From positions 63,143,260 through 63,207,259 of the forward strand of contig CM057005.1 of NCBI GenBank assembly GCA_029891345.1: 64,000 nt of DNA, in the 5' to 3' direction. A model generated the notes under the pieces. That model ran no database searches. It saw nothing but the letters and a program-made list of their open reading frames with translations, and was not told the DNA's origin. Both the position numbers and the translations under genes were made by a program. Below are positions 12,668 to 22,746 of this stretch, piece after piece. The stretch's first letter is position 1. Every line of letters starts with the position of its first letter. The stretch is from Dryococelus australis (taxonomy: Eukaryota > Arthropoda > Insecta > Phasmatodea > Phasmatidae).

Positions 12668-13461
12668 AGTAAAATAACCAGTTAGATTTACAGATAATTG
12701 GACATTTCTCAAGTAATGAATAAGTCTCATTAAAGTCCTGGGTTAGAGTTGCAATGGAGAAGCAGCAGTAAAAAAAAATTCACAAGATAACCGTGATTTT
12801 ATTTGTGGGTGTAACATGGCATCTTACTGTGAAACATAGTTTTATAGTTCCAGTATTTATTACACTGTTATTCACACATATAGAATGTTGCAAGTAAGGG
12901 TCCAAATGAGGATTATTTAGAATTAATGTTTGTGTATTGATTTACTAATTAATGAATTGATTTGTTTATCATTGGAAAAACAAGGGTATTACTGTTCAGT
13001 AAATGTTTACACTAATAAAATGTTAACCAATAATGTTTTAAATTTGTACAGTGGAGTTTTTAGGGATACTAGATGCAATAGACCCCTTTTCAGTTTCAGT
13101 TTGCTATTATAACTGCCTACAAAAAATAACTAAAAATATTGTAACCACTATAAGCATATCTGGTTTTGTGTAATTATTTTTGTGAAAATTATGATACATA
13201 TCTCATGTAACTTGATACAGATTGTTTGTGTATTATAGATCACTTTTAAATCAACTTTTGAAAAAACACTATGGTAAAAAGAAACATTAATTTTAGTTGC
13301 TACATTGAATAGTGTGCTCCCAGTAAAGTTGGCAACAATGTAGGAATGTAGACCTGTATCTTTAATGTTATTAAAAATGTAATGTTTATATTTGTGAAAA
13401 CTCTTCCCCTTCCCTTCCTTGAATATTATCCTACGTTGAATAAATTTTCATAATTTCTTTT
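12668..13461. other. AT-rich intron, no feature
   Basis: AT-rich intronic sequence between the LTR copy and the SINE. I see no exon, inverted repeat or conserved block in it. The 60-codon open frame at 12930 has no recognisable product. Confidence 0.6.
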
Positions 13462-13700
13462 AGACAACTTGTTGTGGTAGGACTACTCCCCCCCCCCCCC
13501 CCCCCCATCTAGGTGAATGTGTTTGAATCCCGGTGGGTTCACTCTTTCGCATGTGGAATGGTCAACATGTTTTCTTGGGGGTCTCCCGTTACCCCTATCC
13601 TGGCATTCCTGTGCTGCTCCATACTCATCTCACGTCACCCTCATCGGTTCTCAAGACCTCGATGTTGGTTTTTCAAATCTTTCCACTCCACTATTTGACA
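13462..13700 (+). repeat. tRNA-derived SINE, copy 1 (with poly-C expansion)
   Basis: It aligns with copies at 39082-39345 and 46383-46625: head TTGTTGTGGTAGGACTACTC, a B-box-like TTTGAATCCCGGTG, and the tail GCTGCTCCATACTCATCTC, CTCAAGACCTCGATGTT. A run of about 18 C residues (13489-13506) has expanded between the A-box and B-box regions. The frame open across this SINE is not a gene. Confidence 0.65.
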
Positions 13701-14806
13701 CCTCGTAAACATTATTGGATACATGGCTTTGTTCTATGTAACATTACAGTAGAAGGATACAAAATGGGTAGAACAGATCCTGATCCATGGCAGAGTTTTC
13801 CAAAGTGCTGTGTTAGCCACAAACAGTCTACAGTAGTACTCAATAGTTGTATGTTACATACAACTTGTCGGATGGTAGAGGCAAAAATCACACATACTGT
13901 ATTTACCCTAGAATAAGGATATGTTTTTTTGTTTTATTTATTTGTACTAAAATTTTGAAGTTACTGTAAAAGTAGTGTAACCTCCAATGAAACAACTATG
14001 CAACCTTCAGAACCTGTTAAACAGTTGTATACACAACCAAAATTGTCAGAAAAGTACTATGTATGTTACACATGAAAGAAGAATGCAGATATTTTGTAAC
14101 ACTGGAAAATATTTCAGTAGAATTTACCTTATGTATTTAAATTATTTAAAAAATCAATAAATATGTGTGTACTTGTAATTAAAATGTAAACATATATCTC
14201 CATTCTGAATTGTTTAGAAAGCACTTATTACAAGACAAATGTTCTCAAGGAGAGCAATCATATTAATTACTATGGTTATACGTAAGAAAATATTGATACT
14301 TTGGTTAAAAATATTTTTTTATGTACATTCATTCATTTCAAATTATAAAAATAACACTTTTGTGGCTGAAATGGATGTGCGTAAAATCAGTTATCAAAAA
14401 TAGTGAAAGTGATTAATACAGAGAACACCAAACTTCTTGTTTTTTTATTGGTTGCTTAATATGCTTTTTGTAGTATCAATAATGGAAATATTGTTGAATT
14501 TAGACGTTTCCGTATCCCTTTGGGTGCTAAAGTCCCATTTAAGAACTTTACAAATGTCTCGCCTTACTTTTAGTAAATTTTAAAATTGCTCTTGAAATAC
14601 TGGTATTTCTTGTAATTAGGCCACATCACCAGGACTATAAAATCAGGATACTGTTAAGTCAACCAAGTCATATTTTTGATTAAACTATGTCCATTAGTGT
14701 ACATTGCTCTTTATAAATTGTATGTATTAGTTTAGTTATGTGTCAACAAAATTAAGTTGTTTGGTGTTATGAGTGTGATATTGTGTCAATGTGGTAGGCA
14801 TTTCAG
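13701..14806. other. AT-rich intron, no feature
   Basis: AT-rich intronic sequence up to the acceptor CATTTCAG at 14799-14806. I see no coding or repeat structure in it. Confidence 0.6.
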
Positions 14807-14965
14807 AATGTTGCATCATCTCCCTTGGGCTACACAGACGTTACAAGTTTCGTGGCTGCAGATGAAACACTATCCATGCTGGAATCTCCACTCTACAGGG
14901 CAACGCGCCTTTCCCTGTTGCAGCATGTTGCGAACTTAGTAGCACTGATACCAACTCCTCATCAG
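14807..14965 (+). CDS. htt: huntingtin exon
   Basis: 159 bp, exactly 53 codons, phase 0 at both ends. The acceptor is CATTTCAG and the donor CAG|GTAATG. It reads NVASSPLGYTDVTSF, then DETLSMLESPLYRATRLSLL and ends IPTPHQ, aligning with the vertebrate [27 protein letters not shown] region of the C-terminal HEAT domain. Uninterrupted. Confidence 0.9.
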
Positions 14966-15395
14966 GTAATGTGTTTTAAGTTGATTTTCATACCCCAAGC
15001 TCTATGAAGATGGCATCATTAAGAAGTAAATTTAATAGTAGCTTTTATTTAAATCTCACACGTTATTACTGACATTACATATTACTATGAGAGAGAAGCA
15101 TGTTTTAAAAATTAAAATTTATCGAAATATTCTTATAGAATATATAAAGTTAATAGTGATGGATCAAGTCTCAAGAAATCAAGTTGAGTAAACAAGGATT
15201 AACTCGTCACTCAAGTTGAGTCCCTGTTCTTTTAGGTTATAAACAAATACTCGCACCTAATAATTACCTTTCATATCTCGCAAATCATTAGTTTTACTTT
15301 ACTAAACCACAAAATTTGTGTCAGAATTAAAACAATAACTCAACTACATGCCTTACGTCGTTGATGTTTGTGATATTCTGCTGTGGTAAAATTGA
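14966..15395. other. AT-rich intron, no feature
   Basis: AT-rich intronic sequence between the exon and the next repeat block. Nothing is recognised in it. Confidence 0.55.
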
Positions 15396-15399
15396 GTGG

Positions 15400-15500
15400 G
15401 TTTTATATTCGTGACTTTAGCCATTTTTCTTCCCAGCGAAACGCTCCCTCTTTGCCGCCTGCTGGCGACATCACAGATAATGGGACTCTTGTCAACGAAT
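15400..15500 (+). repeat. Interspersed repeat Y, copy 1
   Basis: Roughly 100 bp similar to 40335-40450. Shared words are TATTC-TGACTT-AGCCATTT, CTTCCCAGC-AA-GCTCCTCTTTG and GACATCA-AGATAA-GGG-CCTTGTCAA, with small differences. It directly precedes the Penelope-like segment and may belong to that element or to a common insertion context. Confidence 0.5.
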
Positions 15501-15509
15501 GCTCTGGCT

Positions 15510-15965
15510 ATTTGTTCACACTGTTTTCTCGACAGGGGCTACCCCAGGCACCTGGTCCATAAACAGATTCAGCAAGCCATCTCAAATAATGGAACACAAA
15601 CAAAGGTCAACAACTGTAATATTCCCCTGATGGTTAATATCATGAAGGCCTAAGCAAACTCAGAAAAATTCTCCACTCTGGATACAAAAGTCTGGCTTCT
15701 TTGCCACAAACACAAGACCTGCTCTCCAAATCACCCAGATTGGTCTTCAAAAAGCCACCTAACCTTCGCAACAAACTGGTTGGTCCAAAGCTGCAGCCTA
15801 CCACAAATACCAATCAAACTATCACCCCCAAAGGATCACACCCCTGCAATAACTCGCGCTGTGGCTCCTGTGCCATCCACCAATCCTCAAATTCTTTCAA
15901 TAGCAGAATCGCTAGCCATACATACCACATCCAAGGCAACTACAACTGTGTAACAGATGATGCAT
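15510..15965 (+). pseudogene. Penelope-like retroelement ORF fragment
   Basis: Two adjacent frames together resemble the C-terminal linker of Penelope-like element proteins, which normally follows the reverse transcriptase and precedes a GIY-YIG endonuclease. The first frame has FLDRGYPRHLVHKQIQQAIS and IPLMVN. The second, after a frameshift near 15650, has LSKLRKILHSGYKSLAS, VFKKPPNLRNKLVGPKL, a cysteine cluster of the form CNxxxCxxC, and YHIQGNYNC. These are the RPPNLRD-type, PC..C..C and NC signatures of the family. The reverse transcriptase is absent upstream. The GIY-YIG domain is not recognisable after the NC motif, so the copy is truncated on both sides and frameshifted. Confidence 0.75.
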
Positions 15966-16750
15966 GCCAGTATGCTGCCCAGCGCAGATGCGCATTCTAC
16001 GGGCAACTTAGCCCCATCCACGAGGAGCCAGGCTCGTGGCAAGTAATAACACTGGCAAAAATGATTGAAAGTATCGAGCAACGAGACTCCAACTGGACAG
16101 CATAATATGTAACAGTAATTAACACACTTAATTAAGATATGCATCGCTCGCCTGGAATCCTGCATGCCAGCGCCACCCCCGTGAATAAATTAAATATTTT
16201 TTTATAATCTACTACCCTTTAATTAGCCACGCAAGAAGTTCCAACAAACCCCCGAGATGGCAGCACCCCTGTGGCCTTGTGACATCACAACCCGCCAGCC
16301 TTAGGACGAGGTGTCTTAATTTGTCGTCGCCTCCAAGCGGGGAGATGATAAATGAGCGGCGCTCCCGCTATGCTAAGATAACCTACCCCTATTTGGAAGG
16401 CTACGCTACCCCCTGCACCCTCAAGACTACTGATCAGAATATTTTCAGTATATAAGGAAGTCCAGTAACATGGTCCAGCAGAGATGCCGGGCTCGCCGGC
16501 CGAAAAGGTTCGCTACTCTCCCTGGTCTGAAGAAGACACTCTCGCCTCTCCCAGCCTGCAACACGGCTCAGCTCCAGAGCTTGAAACATAGCTCTGCCTC
16601 CAGAAGTCTGCACAAGTATTCAGCCCGCATCCGCAGACTGTGAAGACTACAACTTCCCAGCAGCTTGGCCAAGGCTCGTCCACCACTGCCCCAGTTGACC
16701 GTGAGGGCATCATCTCTCTCCAGAGGTAATCCACTTCCTGCACCCACAAC
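15955..16750 (+). repeat. Interspersed repeat Z, copy 1
   Basis: It shares a long segment with 42890-43460: GATGCATGCCAGTATGCTGC, GCGCAGATGCGCA, CGAGCAACGAGACTCC, GTGCCACCCCC-TGAATAA, TTAGCCACG-AAGAAGT and CCTGGTCTG-AAGAAGAC. It may be the 3' part of the Penelope-like element, since it follows it directly. Copy 2 carries it without any coding part. A TATATAAGG word lies near 16450. Confidence 0.55.
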
Positions 16751-16756
16751 TCTTTA

Positions 16757-17190
16757 CTAGAGTAGTTCCGATACCCGGTGTATCTGTATTAGGAATGGTA
16801 TCGGGCCGATACTTTAGTATCCGTTATAGACAATGAAGTTAGGTTATTACTTTCTTTAGGCACAGAAATTACCGTATTTCGGTTTATATACACAGCACAT
16901 TAAAACAAAATAGAAAAATAAGAACAAATACCTTAGTTACTCGTATATAGTGCACCCTTCCCCCCCCCCCAAAAAAATAAAGGAAAAATTTCTGGGGTGT
17001 GCTATACACAGAAAAAAAAAGAGGGAGGAGTGGTAGCCATAAATTGTCCGGGGATGTTGAGGGAAGTGGGCGGACTGTCTGTTGTCTAATCTCTCGCTCT
17101 TACATCACTCCTCTCCCTTCTCTCTCTTTCTCTCTCAGCGACCCTTCAGTAATGTGTATGTCGGAACCCCCCCCCCCCCCCCCCAACACT
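16757..17190 (+). repeat. Unclassified TIR-type element, truncated copy
   Basis: It matches the copy at 48610-49100 over GTAGTTCCGATA, GTATC-GGCC-ATACTTTAGTATC, GACAATGAAGT-AGGTTATTACTTTCTTT, TAGTGCACCC and CCGGGGATGTTGAGGGAAGTGG. Both copies carry expanded poly-C (here 17166-17184). This copy lacks the right terminal repeat seen in the other. It has no coding capacity. Confidence 0.55.
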
Positions 17191-17754
17191 TAACATCATC
17201 CTGTCAAACCACAAACCAGAGCAGCTGCAACATGTTTAACAATGACTGTTAGGAGACATACTGCTGGAACTGATGTAGAATGTGAAAATGTGGTACCTTA
17301 TGTAGGCTGATTTCTGGAGCAAATGAGATGAATGAAGAGATTGGAGAAGGGGTGTGGCTACATCCTTCCAAGTGTCAACTGGATGTGAGTGGCAAGGGAT
17401 ATATTGTGACCAGCTGGCTGGCCCGCAGACACTAGGGTTGCATTGGCTTTCACATACAGGCTGTAACAAGGCTGATGGTACCACCTAACACTTTGTAACT
17501 CGGTTTAAAAATGGATATTTGTTAACATGTTTAGGACAGCGTTAATTTTTATATATGGCAGGATATGCTATGAAAGAACTTAGTTGGGCTTTCTAAAGTG
17601 CTCAATCAAAAGAAAAGTATCTAAAACATTGGTGTAATCTTTTGTTATGAAAGTAGAATTTGAAACTTGATGAATGATCATACTGCAATAACAGTTTGCT
17701 TTGTTTGCTAACATAATGGAGTGCTCAGAAATGTTTGTACAAGAGGGTTGCTAC
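17191..17754. other. Intron, no recognised feature
   Basis: Mixed intronic sequence between two transposon-derived blocks. The 82-codon minus-strand frame at 17236-17484 does not resemble any protein I know. Confidence 0.5.
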
Positions 17755-19551
17755 CAGCGGCGTCTTGTTAGGGCAAGCAAGGCAAGCCGTGTTTGCCCAG
17801 ACAGTTTGCTGACAATGTTATATGTAAAATAAATATTAAATTCTAACTTATATTTACTTTAAAGTAACTTTTCACTCATGCGGTGGAAATAATACTGTAC
17901 ATTATAAGAAAGCAACTCGTTGGATAGCAAAACCAAGATGTTTGGAAGCGCTGTAAGTAATGCTTTCAGCAGGTAAGCGGTCGCAATGGTTTCCTGGCCA
18001 ACGAAGAAGTGGCAGGGTAGGTAGACCGCCCGGGTTAGGGCTGTAGCTTATGGCTGCTTCAACCTGTGTTAGAAGCTATGATGGTAGTGCTTTCTTCACC
18101 AGACTGAAGCAGACATAGCCGAAGCTGGCCTGGCCGCAGGCAGTTGGCGTGGTGTAGTATACAGTAACTAGATTGATGCGTGGGCAAGTTCGCACGCACA
18201 ACACAAATCGTATTGTTTTTATTTAATTTAGTTTTGGTGCTGAGAATGGTATACATATTCGTGCGCGATGTATACCCTACATAAAAATTATAAAATTACC
18301 GTGTGAAACTGAGAACCGAGTAGATAGGATGCGTGCAACAGAATCATGTGGATGTAAGTGTGGTGTATGTGGATTACAAGTGAAGCATTTTTCCAGCAGT
18401 TCTTTCACTTTTTAGGAACTTACGATCACGACAACACGCAAGAAATGTAATTTTGTATGTCATTTCCAAAACAATATTTATAAGAAACACTCGTGGTTAG
18501 CTGGATGTAACAGCCTAAACAAACTGTTTTCCCATCTAGCCATGTTTATTGTTTTCAAAGACTGTTAACACTGTTCCAAAAGCACACGGTGGCTTTTCAT
18601 GGCACATTTTCCTGTAGATGTTTAGTGATGTGGCCTGTGGGATGTGTTTGTTGTCTAATCTAGGCATATTACATCTGTATCAGGTTGCGAGACAAACTTT
18701 GTGGCACGAACTATCACTCTGGGTGACAATGTTCAGTGTCGGTGCGTCAAATTACACTGATTAGCAATTCAAGGACACTAGGGTATCATAAACACCTGTT
18801 ACACCCGTGGTCGGTCTTCGCGCATACACACCGCATGATCTGCTCATATGTCCCTATATCTTCGCAGCTTGCTGCAACTGGTTGAAATGTAATCATCTGT
18901 TTATTTTTGGTAAAATATAGCTGCACGATACAAACTGTAACTTAAACGGGCGCAAGGATTAGGTTAAATATATTTTCAGCTCTGCTGTTATGAATTCAGC
19001 TACCTGCCCTCTCGCGTTCCCTCCCTCCTGTAGGTTATCACTGGACACCTCCCCTACTGTGCCTCCTCCCCTCATGCTGTGCAAGAAGAATCTTCTCTTT
19101 TGATGCACACTCTGCCTGCTTTGTTTTTTTCCTGCCTCCTGCTCGTTCACATTGACTGCTTTCCATCTTTACACAAATGAATAATCATTTTTCCGGTCTT
19201 CACTTCTATACAAATAAAATTGCTCCATATCTAAATACCTGACAGTCGATTGGTATTCAAATAATATTGAATTTGAGTGGACAAGGTTCCGGGTTTGATG
19301 AAGGTATCTTTGTAATATTTTTCACTCGGGCAAATTTTATGTTTAAAAATATTAATATTTTTACAAACTGTATATTTTATATTTAGGTACGAAAAAATGT
19401 TTAAATGGCACTATTTTGTACCTTGAAATCCAAATTTTCCCTGGGGGAGGACCCCTGGACCCCCCTCCCCCCTTTATTGGGGTGATAAACGCCAGTACTG
19501 CGCCCTGCACACAGTAGCTTGCCCATGAATTTATAGCAAGCATCGCCACTG
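17755..19551 (+). mobile_element. hAT-type DNA transposon remnant, 1.8 kb
   Basis: The ends are CAGCGGCGTC on the left and, reverse complemented, CAGTGGCGAT on the right, typical of hAT termini. They are flanked by an 8-bp target duplication with one mismatch: GTTGCTAC at 17747-17754 and GTTTCTAC at 19552-19559. Near the right end is a GGGGGAGGACCCCTGGACC stretch of a kind often seen in hAT elements. I find no recognisable transposase between the ends, so it is probably non-autonomous or decayed. The strand is arbitrary. Confidence 0.7.
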
Positions 19552-19842
19552 GTTTCTACCCATTTGACTTGTTAGGAAATAAGTTGATCAACAGATTGTT
19601 GCAGGCTAATCAAAATTTCCATATTGAAATACATGTATTTGGTGTGGAGAGATGGAAGGTAACAGAGGGAACTGACTTTCCTTTGACCTCGGGCTTTCAT
19701 GTGTTTCCATTTGTCGTCTGTCATTATTTCATTTTTGTCATCAGGTTGAAAATGCCAGTACATACATCAAAATAGACAAATCTGATTAGTGATTTTCTGT
19801 ATAGTGATTCTAGTTTATATTGTACCTTCATTTGTCAAATAG

Positions 19843-20067
19843 GTTTATAGTCCAACAGGAAGAGAAGCAACGAGTAAAGAGGCCAAGTACTCTGATGATG
19901 TGAATCAGCTGTTCATGGATTCCTCGTTTTGGAACACATTATTTAAAGTGGCACATGCTGTTACATGCTATCTAGACTCGCTGCGCAAGTTGTCACGGGG
20001 AGTCTGGCCAGGGGTAGCACAAGAATCTTGGGATGATCTGGCAAAATTTGGTGTTATTTGCTTGGAG
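19843..20067 (+). CDS. htt: huntingtin exon
   Basis: 225 bp, 75 codons, phase 0 at both ends. The acceptor is GTCAAATAG and the donor is GAG|GTTGGT, a weak match to consensus. It contains DDVNQLFMDSSFWNTLFKVA, CYLDSLRKLS and WDDLAKFGVICLE. These parallel vertebrate YWSKLNDLFGD...YQSLPTLARALAQYL and IVKFVVATLEAL. The junction with the next exon gives CLE-AVQWLL against TLEALSWHL, supporting the donor despite its weakness. Confidence 0.9.
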
Positions 20068-20680
20068 GTTGGTGGATTATTAATTTTTCCTGTTTTTTCA
20101 TGTGTACTCATTGAAATTGTTTTTTGGATTTATAAAGGTAGCAACATAAGCAAAAGTAAAAAAATGCATATGTGAAATTGACAGGTTTCAGTCATCACAA
20201 TTAAGTGTAGAAGTGATGAAAAATTAATCTGAGTAATATGTGACTAATTATTCTAAACACACCTCACAATACTTCATCTATAGGAATTAGGAGAAATAAG
20301 CTATGAAACTCAAGCCAAAATGTGTAATCTGTACACATTTTTTAAATAATGTTTATTACTTTTTTTTAATGGTTAAATCATTTTGTTATGGCAATGTTAA
20401 TTTCCCTGAGGAACTGTTAGCACTAGTGTGTTGTAAACTGGCAAAAAAAAATTTGCTTGATTACAGGTACTTTACGTGGAGCTAAACATTCTGTGATGAC
20501 CAGACATTTGTAAATGGCTAATTAAACTGTGATTTTTAATTTGTTGTCAAATGTCCTAATAGTTTTTAATCATTGAAGCAGCTTGAGATCAAGTTTTCCT
20601 GTACGTTATTCAACTTTGATCATAGCATTGTGTTTGATCCTGGTGATGTAAGAGTGCCTGCAATTTTATCTGTGTGCTAG
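20068..20680. other. Short AT-rich intron
   Basis: AT-rich intron with acceptor GTGTGCTAG at 20672-20680. Nothing else is recognised. Confidence 0.7.
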
Positions 20681-20909
20681 GCAGTGCAGTGGTTGCTGTT
20701 GTTGTCGAGTCAGAACTCATCTTGCCCACCGCTCAGCTATCACCAGTCAGGACTGAACTGTGCCGATGCCATTTTGAAGGAGCCAAATTTAGGTGCTGTC
20801 ATAGGACAGATCACTCATGTGTCATGGTTGGCATCATCCTGTGGTGCAGTCACTACTGCAGTCAACTTTTTATTAGTGGGAGAGAAATTACCAGCTATGC
20901 TTCCTTCAG
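20681..20909 (+). CDS. htt: huntingtin exon
   Basis: It enters in phase 0 and ends with one base of a glycine codon. The donor is TCAG|GTACTG. It reads AVQWLLLLSSQNSS, YHQSGLNCADAILKEP and SCGAVTTAVNFLLVGEKLPA, aligning with the vertebrate SLDLQAGLDCCCLALQLPG and IYCVHFILEAVAVQPGEQLL segments. No stops are present. Confidence 0.9.
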
Positions 20910-21195
20910 GTACTGGAAAATTTTACTATGAGAGTTTGTGTAGCTTTTAAGTGCAGTTTTACTGAAGTTTTGCTGAGCAATTGGATAGTAATTTCAGTAT
21001 AATTGCAAGAAGTGATACTAAGTTTTAATTACTAAATATGATACCTATATATTGTAGCTCATTTTTACTGTGAAGTTCAATAATTACTGGTGCTGCCATG
21101 GTTTTTGACCATGTTTGCAGTGGTTTTGGGTAACATTTTGTAAATTAGTTTATCAATAGTCATGTTATGATTGATCAAATACTTTGGCTCCTCAG

Positions 21196-21334
21196 GTCTT
21201 TGTTTGTCATCTGACAATCCTGACTCTGTGAGTGCTACATATTCTTGTCAACAGATGGCAACATTAGTTCTCTGGTTGGAGAAAACTCATTTGAAAATGC
21301 TCAACATACCAACATTTTTAGCAGGGTCACTCAA
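21196..21334 (+). CDS. htt: huntingtin exon with multiplied donor site
   Basis: It starts with two bases completing the glycine codon and reads LCLSSDNPDSVSATYSCQQM, then TLVLWLEKTHLKMLNIPTFL and AGSL, ending with AA of a lysine codon. It corresponds to vertebrate AACEMVAEMVESL...SGVPAFLTPLLRN. The donor is CTCAA|GTGAGT. Reading on past it meets TGA at once (AAG TGA), so only this first donor keeps the frame. The last 21 bases of the exon and the donor lie in the first unit of a four-copy 50-bp tandem repeat. Confidence 0.9.
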
Positions 21335-21513
21335 GTGAGTAATATTGGAAGTACTTCACTGAGATTTTTAGCAGGGTCACTCAAATGAGTAATATTGGAA
21401 GTACTTCACTGAGATTTTTAGCAGGGTCACTCAAGTGAGTAATATTGGAAGTACTTCACTGAGATTTTTAGCAGGGTCTCTCAAGTGAGTAATATTGGAA
21501 GTACTTCACTGAG
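21314..21513 (+). repeat. 50-bp tandem repeat (4 copies) containing the 5' splice site
   Basis: Four consecutive 50-bp units begin ATTTTTAGCAGGGTC at 21314, 21364, 21414 and 21464. Each spans the last 21 exon bases (21314-21334 in unit 1), the donor and 29 intron bases. Unit 2 has the donor changed from GTGAGT to ATGAGT. Units 3 and 4 retain GTGAGT, and unit 4 has one further change (GTCTCTC). A partial fifth unit (ATTTTAAGTG) follows. Units differ by only one or two bases, so the expansion looks recent. Confidence 0.95.
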
Positions 21514-21881
21514 ATTTTAAGTGTGAGAATGGGAAAGGAATTACTGTGATGAATCAACAATTATTGTTTGTTTTGTTTGCTTCAATTGAATGATTTCAAA
21601 ATTTAATGTGGAGATGGACGAGTATTGCATAAAACATTTTTTCTAAGAATTTTCAACAGTATTTCCTGATCTCTTGGAAATTGTAGAAAAGGGGTTTACT
21701 TTGATGCCACATTTGAATGTAAATCAAGTCTTGGCTCACTTGCAGCAAAGAATTAACTTCTTGAGCTATCTCTGTTTGGAGTTCCAGTTATTTATAGAAA
21801 TTTACATTTTATATGACTGGTAGTTTTAGTATAGAAGCTATAATTGAATCATTGAGATGTTTTTTATTTCTTATTTTTCAG

Positions 21882-22058
21882 AAGTTTGATTATCACACTA
21901 TCTCGAATGCCTCTGGTCAACTCCTTTGTTACCACGCCACCAGATGTTTGGAAACAAGGTTGGTCTGTGAATCTGAGCGGACCTTTAAAAACATTGGTTC
22001 CACCACTGCCAGTGGAATATTTACGGGATGTCGACCTTCTCCAGCAACTTATTTTCAG
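21882..22058 (+). CDS. htt: huntingtin exon
   Basis: The first base completes the lysine codon. It then reads SLIITLSRMPLVNSFVTTPP, DVWKQGWSVNLSG and LPVEYLRDVDLLQQLIF. This is one of the best matched segments: the vertebrate protein has [20 protein letters not shown] followed by LVWKLGW. The acceptor is TTATTTTTCAG and the donor CAG|GTAGTT. It ends in phase 2. Confidence 0.95.
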
Positions 22059-22282
22059 GTAGTTTTAATTTATTATGGTATAGAACCACTTTTTTTTCAT
22101 ATTCACATTGAAAAGTATATAAATTAACACATTGTGCTTTCATTTATACATATTTATTTTAAGCGCAGTCCACAAACAGTGGTAAATTAACCACTATGTT
22201 ATATTCTAAACCCTGCAAAGAATTGAACATTATTTAGTAATATTATAAACAGTTTTTATTCTTTTTGTACTGATTTTTTTAG

Positions 22283-22406
22283 AGTAACTTTGCTTGGTTG
22301 GACAAGTCGGCAACAGTTTGAGGAAACTTGGGTTAGTTTGTTGAGTGTTCTCAGTTCAAACCCAAATGAGAATGTTCCAGTGGAAGAAGCAGGAATTACA
22401 GCACAG
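22283..22406 (+). CDS. htt: huntingtin exon
   Basis: The first base completes an arginine codon. It reads VTLLGWTSRQQFEETWVSLL followed by SVLSSNPNENVPVEEAGITA and Q, matching vertebrate [20 protein letters not shown]. The acceptor follows GATTTTTTTAG. The donor is CAG|GTATAA, phase 0. Confidence 0.95.
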
Positions 22407-22529
22407 GTATAATATTATGGTGATAACTGTATAACTAAGACTTGACTTTCAAGTTATGCAAGTTAATTTTCTATCCACATTTTTCACCTAAAATTTTAGA
22501 TATCCATTATTTTGTATTTTTGTTTTCAG

Positions 22530-22657
22530 ACTAGCAGTCTGGCTGTTGGTGCCATTACAGCCTTGTTGGTACAGACACTTTTGCTTCCAATGCCAGGCAA
22601 CCCAAACACAAGTCGAGTGGCCCACCAGCCCAGGGACAAACCATTGTCTCATTTCAG
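22530..22657 (+). CDS. htt: huntingtin exon
   Basis: Phase 0 to phase 2. It reads TSSLAVGAITALLVQTLLLP, MPGNPNTSRVA and HQPRDKPLSHF, matching vertebrate [26 protein letters not shown] and QQPRNKPLKALDTRF. The acceptor is TTGTTTTCAG and the donor CAG|GTGAGT, close to consensus at both ends. Confidence 0.95.
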
Positions 22658-22727
22658 GTGAGTTTGTGCTGTGTTTGGAAGCCCAGCCAACTCTCTCATA
22701 ATTGAAACTAATTGATTTGCAGTGACG

Positions 22728-22744
22728 CTCCACATTGGGTGTCC
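22728..22744 (-). promoter_or_regulatory. Putative retroelement primer-binding site (tRNA-Lys type)
   Basis: On the minus strand this reads GGACACCCAATGTGGAG. That is close to GGCGCCCAACGTGGGG, the 3'-terminal complement of insect tRNA-Lys(CUU) used by some gypsy-like elements, and to the site at 62815-62832. It sits just beyond the 3' end of the minus-strand LTR that starts near 22747, as expected. Only some tens of bases of internal element remain before the huntingtin exon. Confidence 0.5.
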
Positions 22745-22746
22745 TT

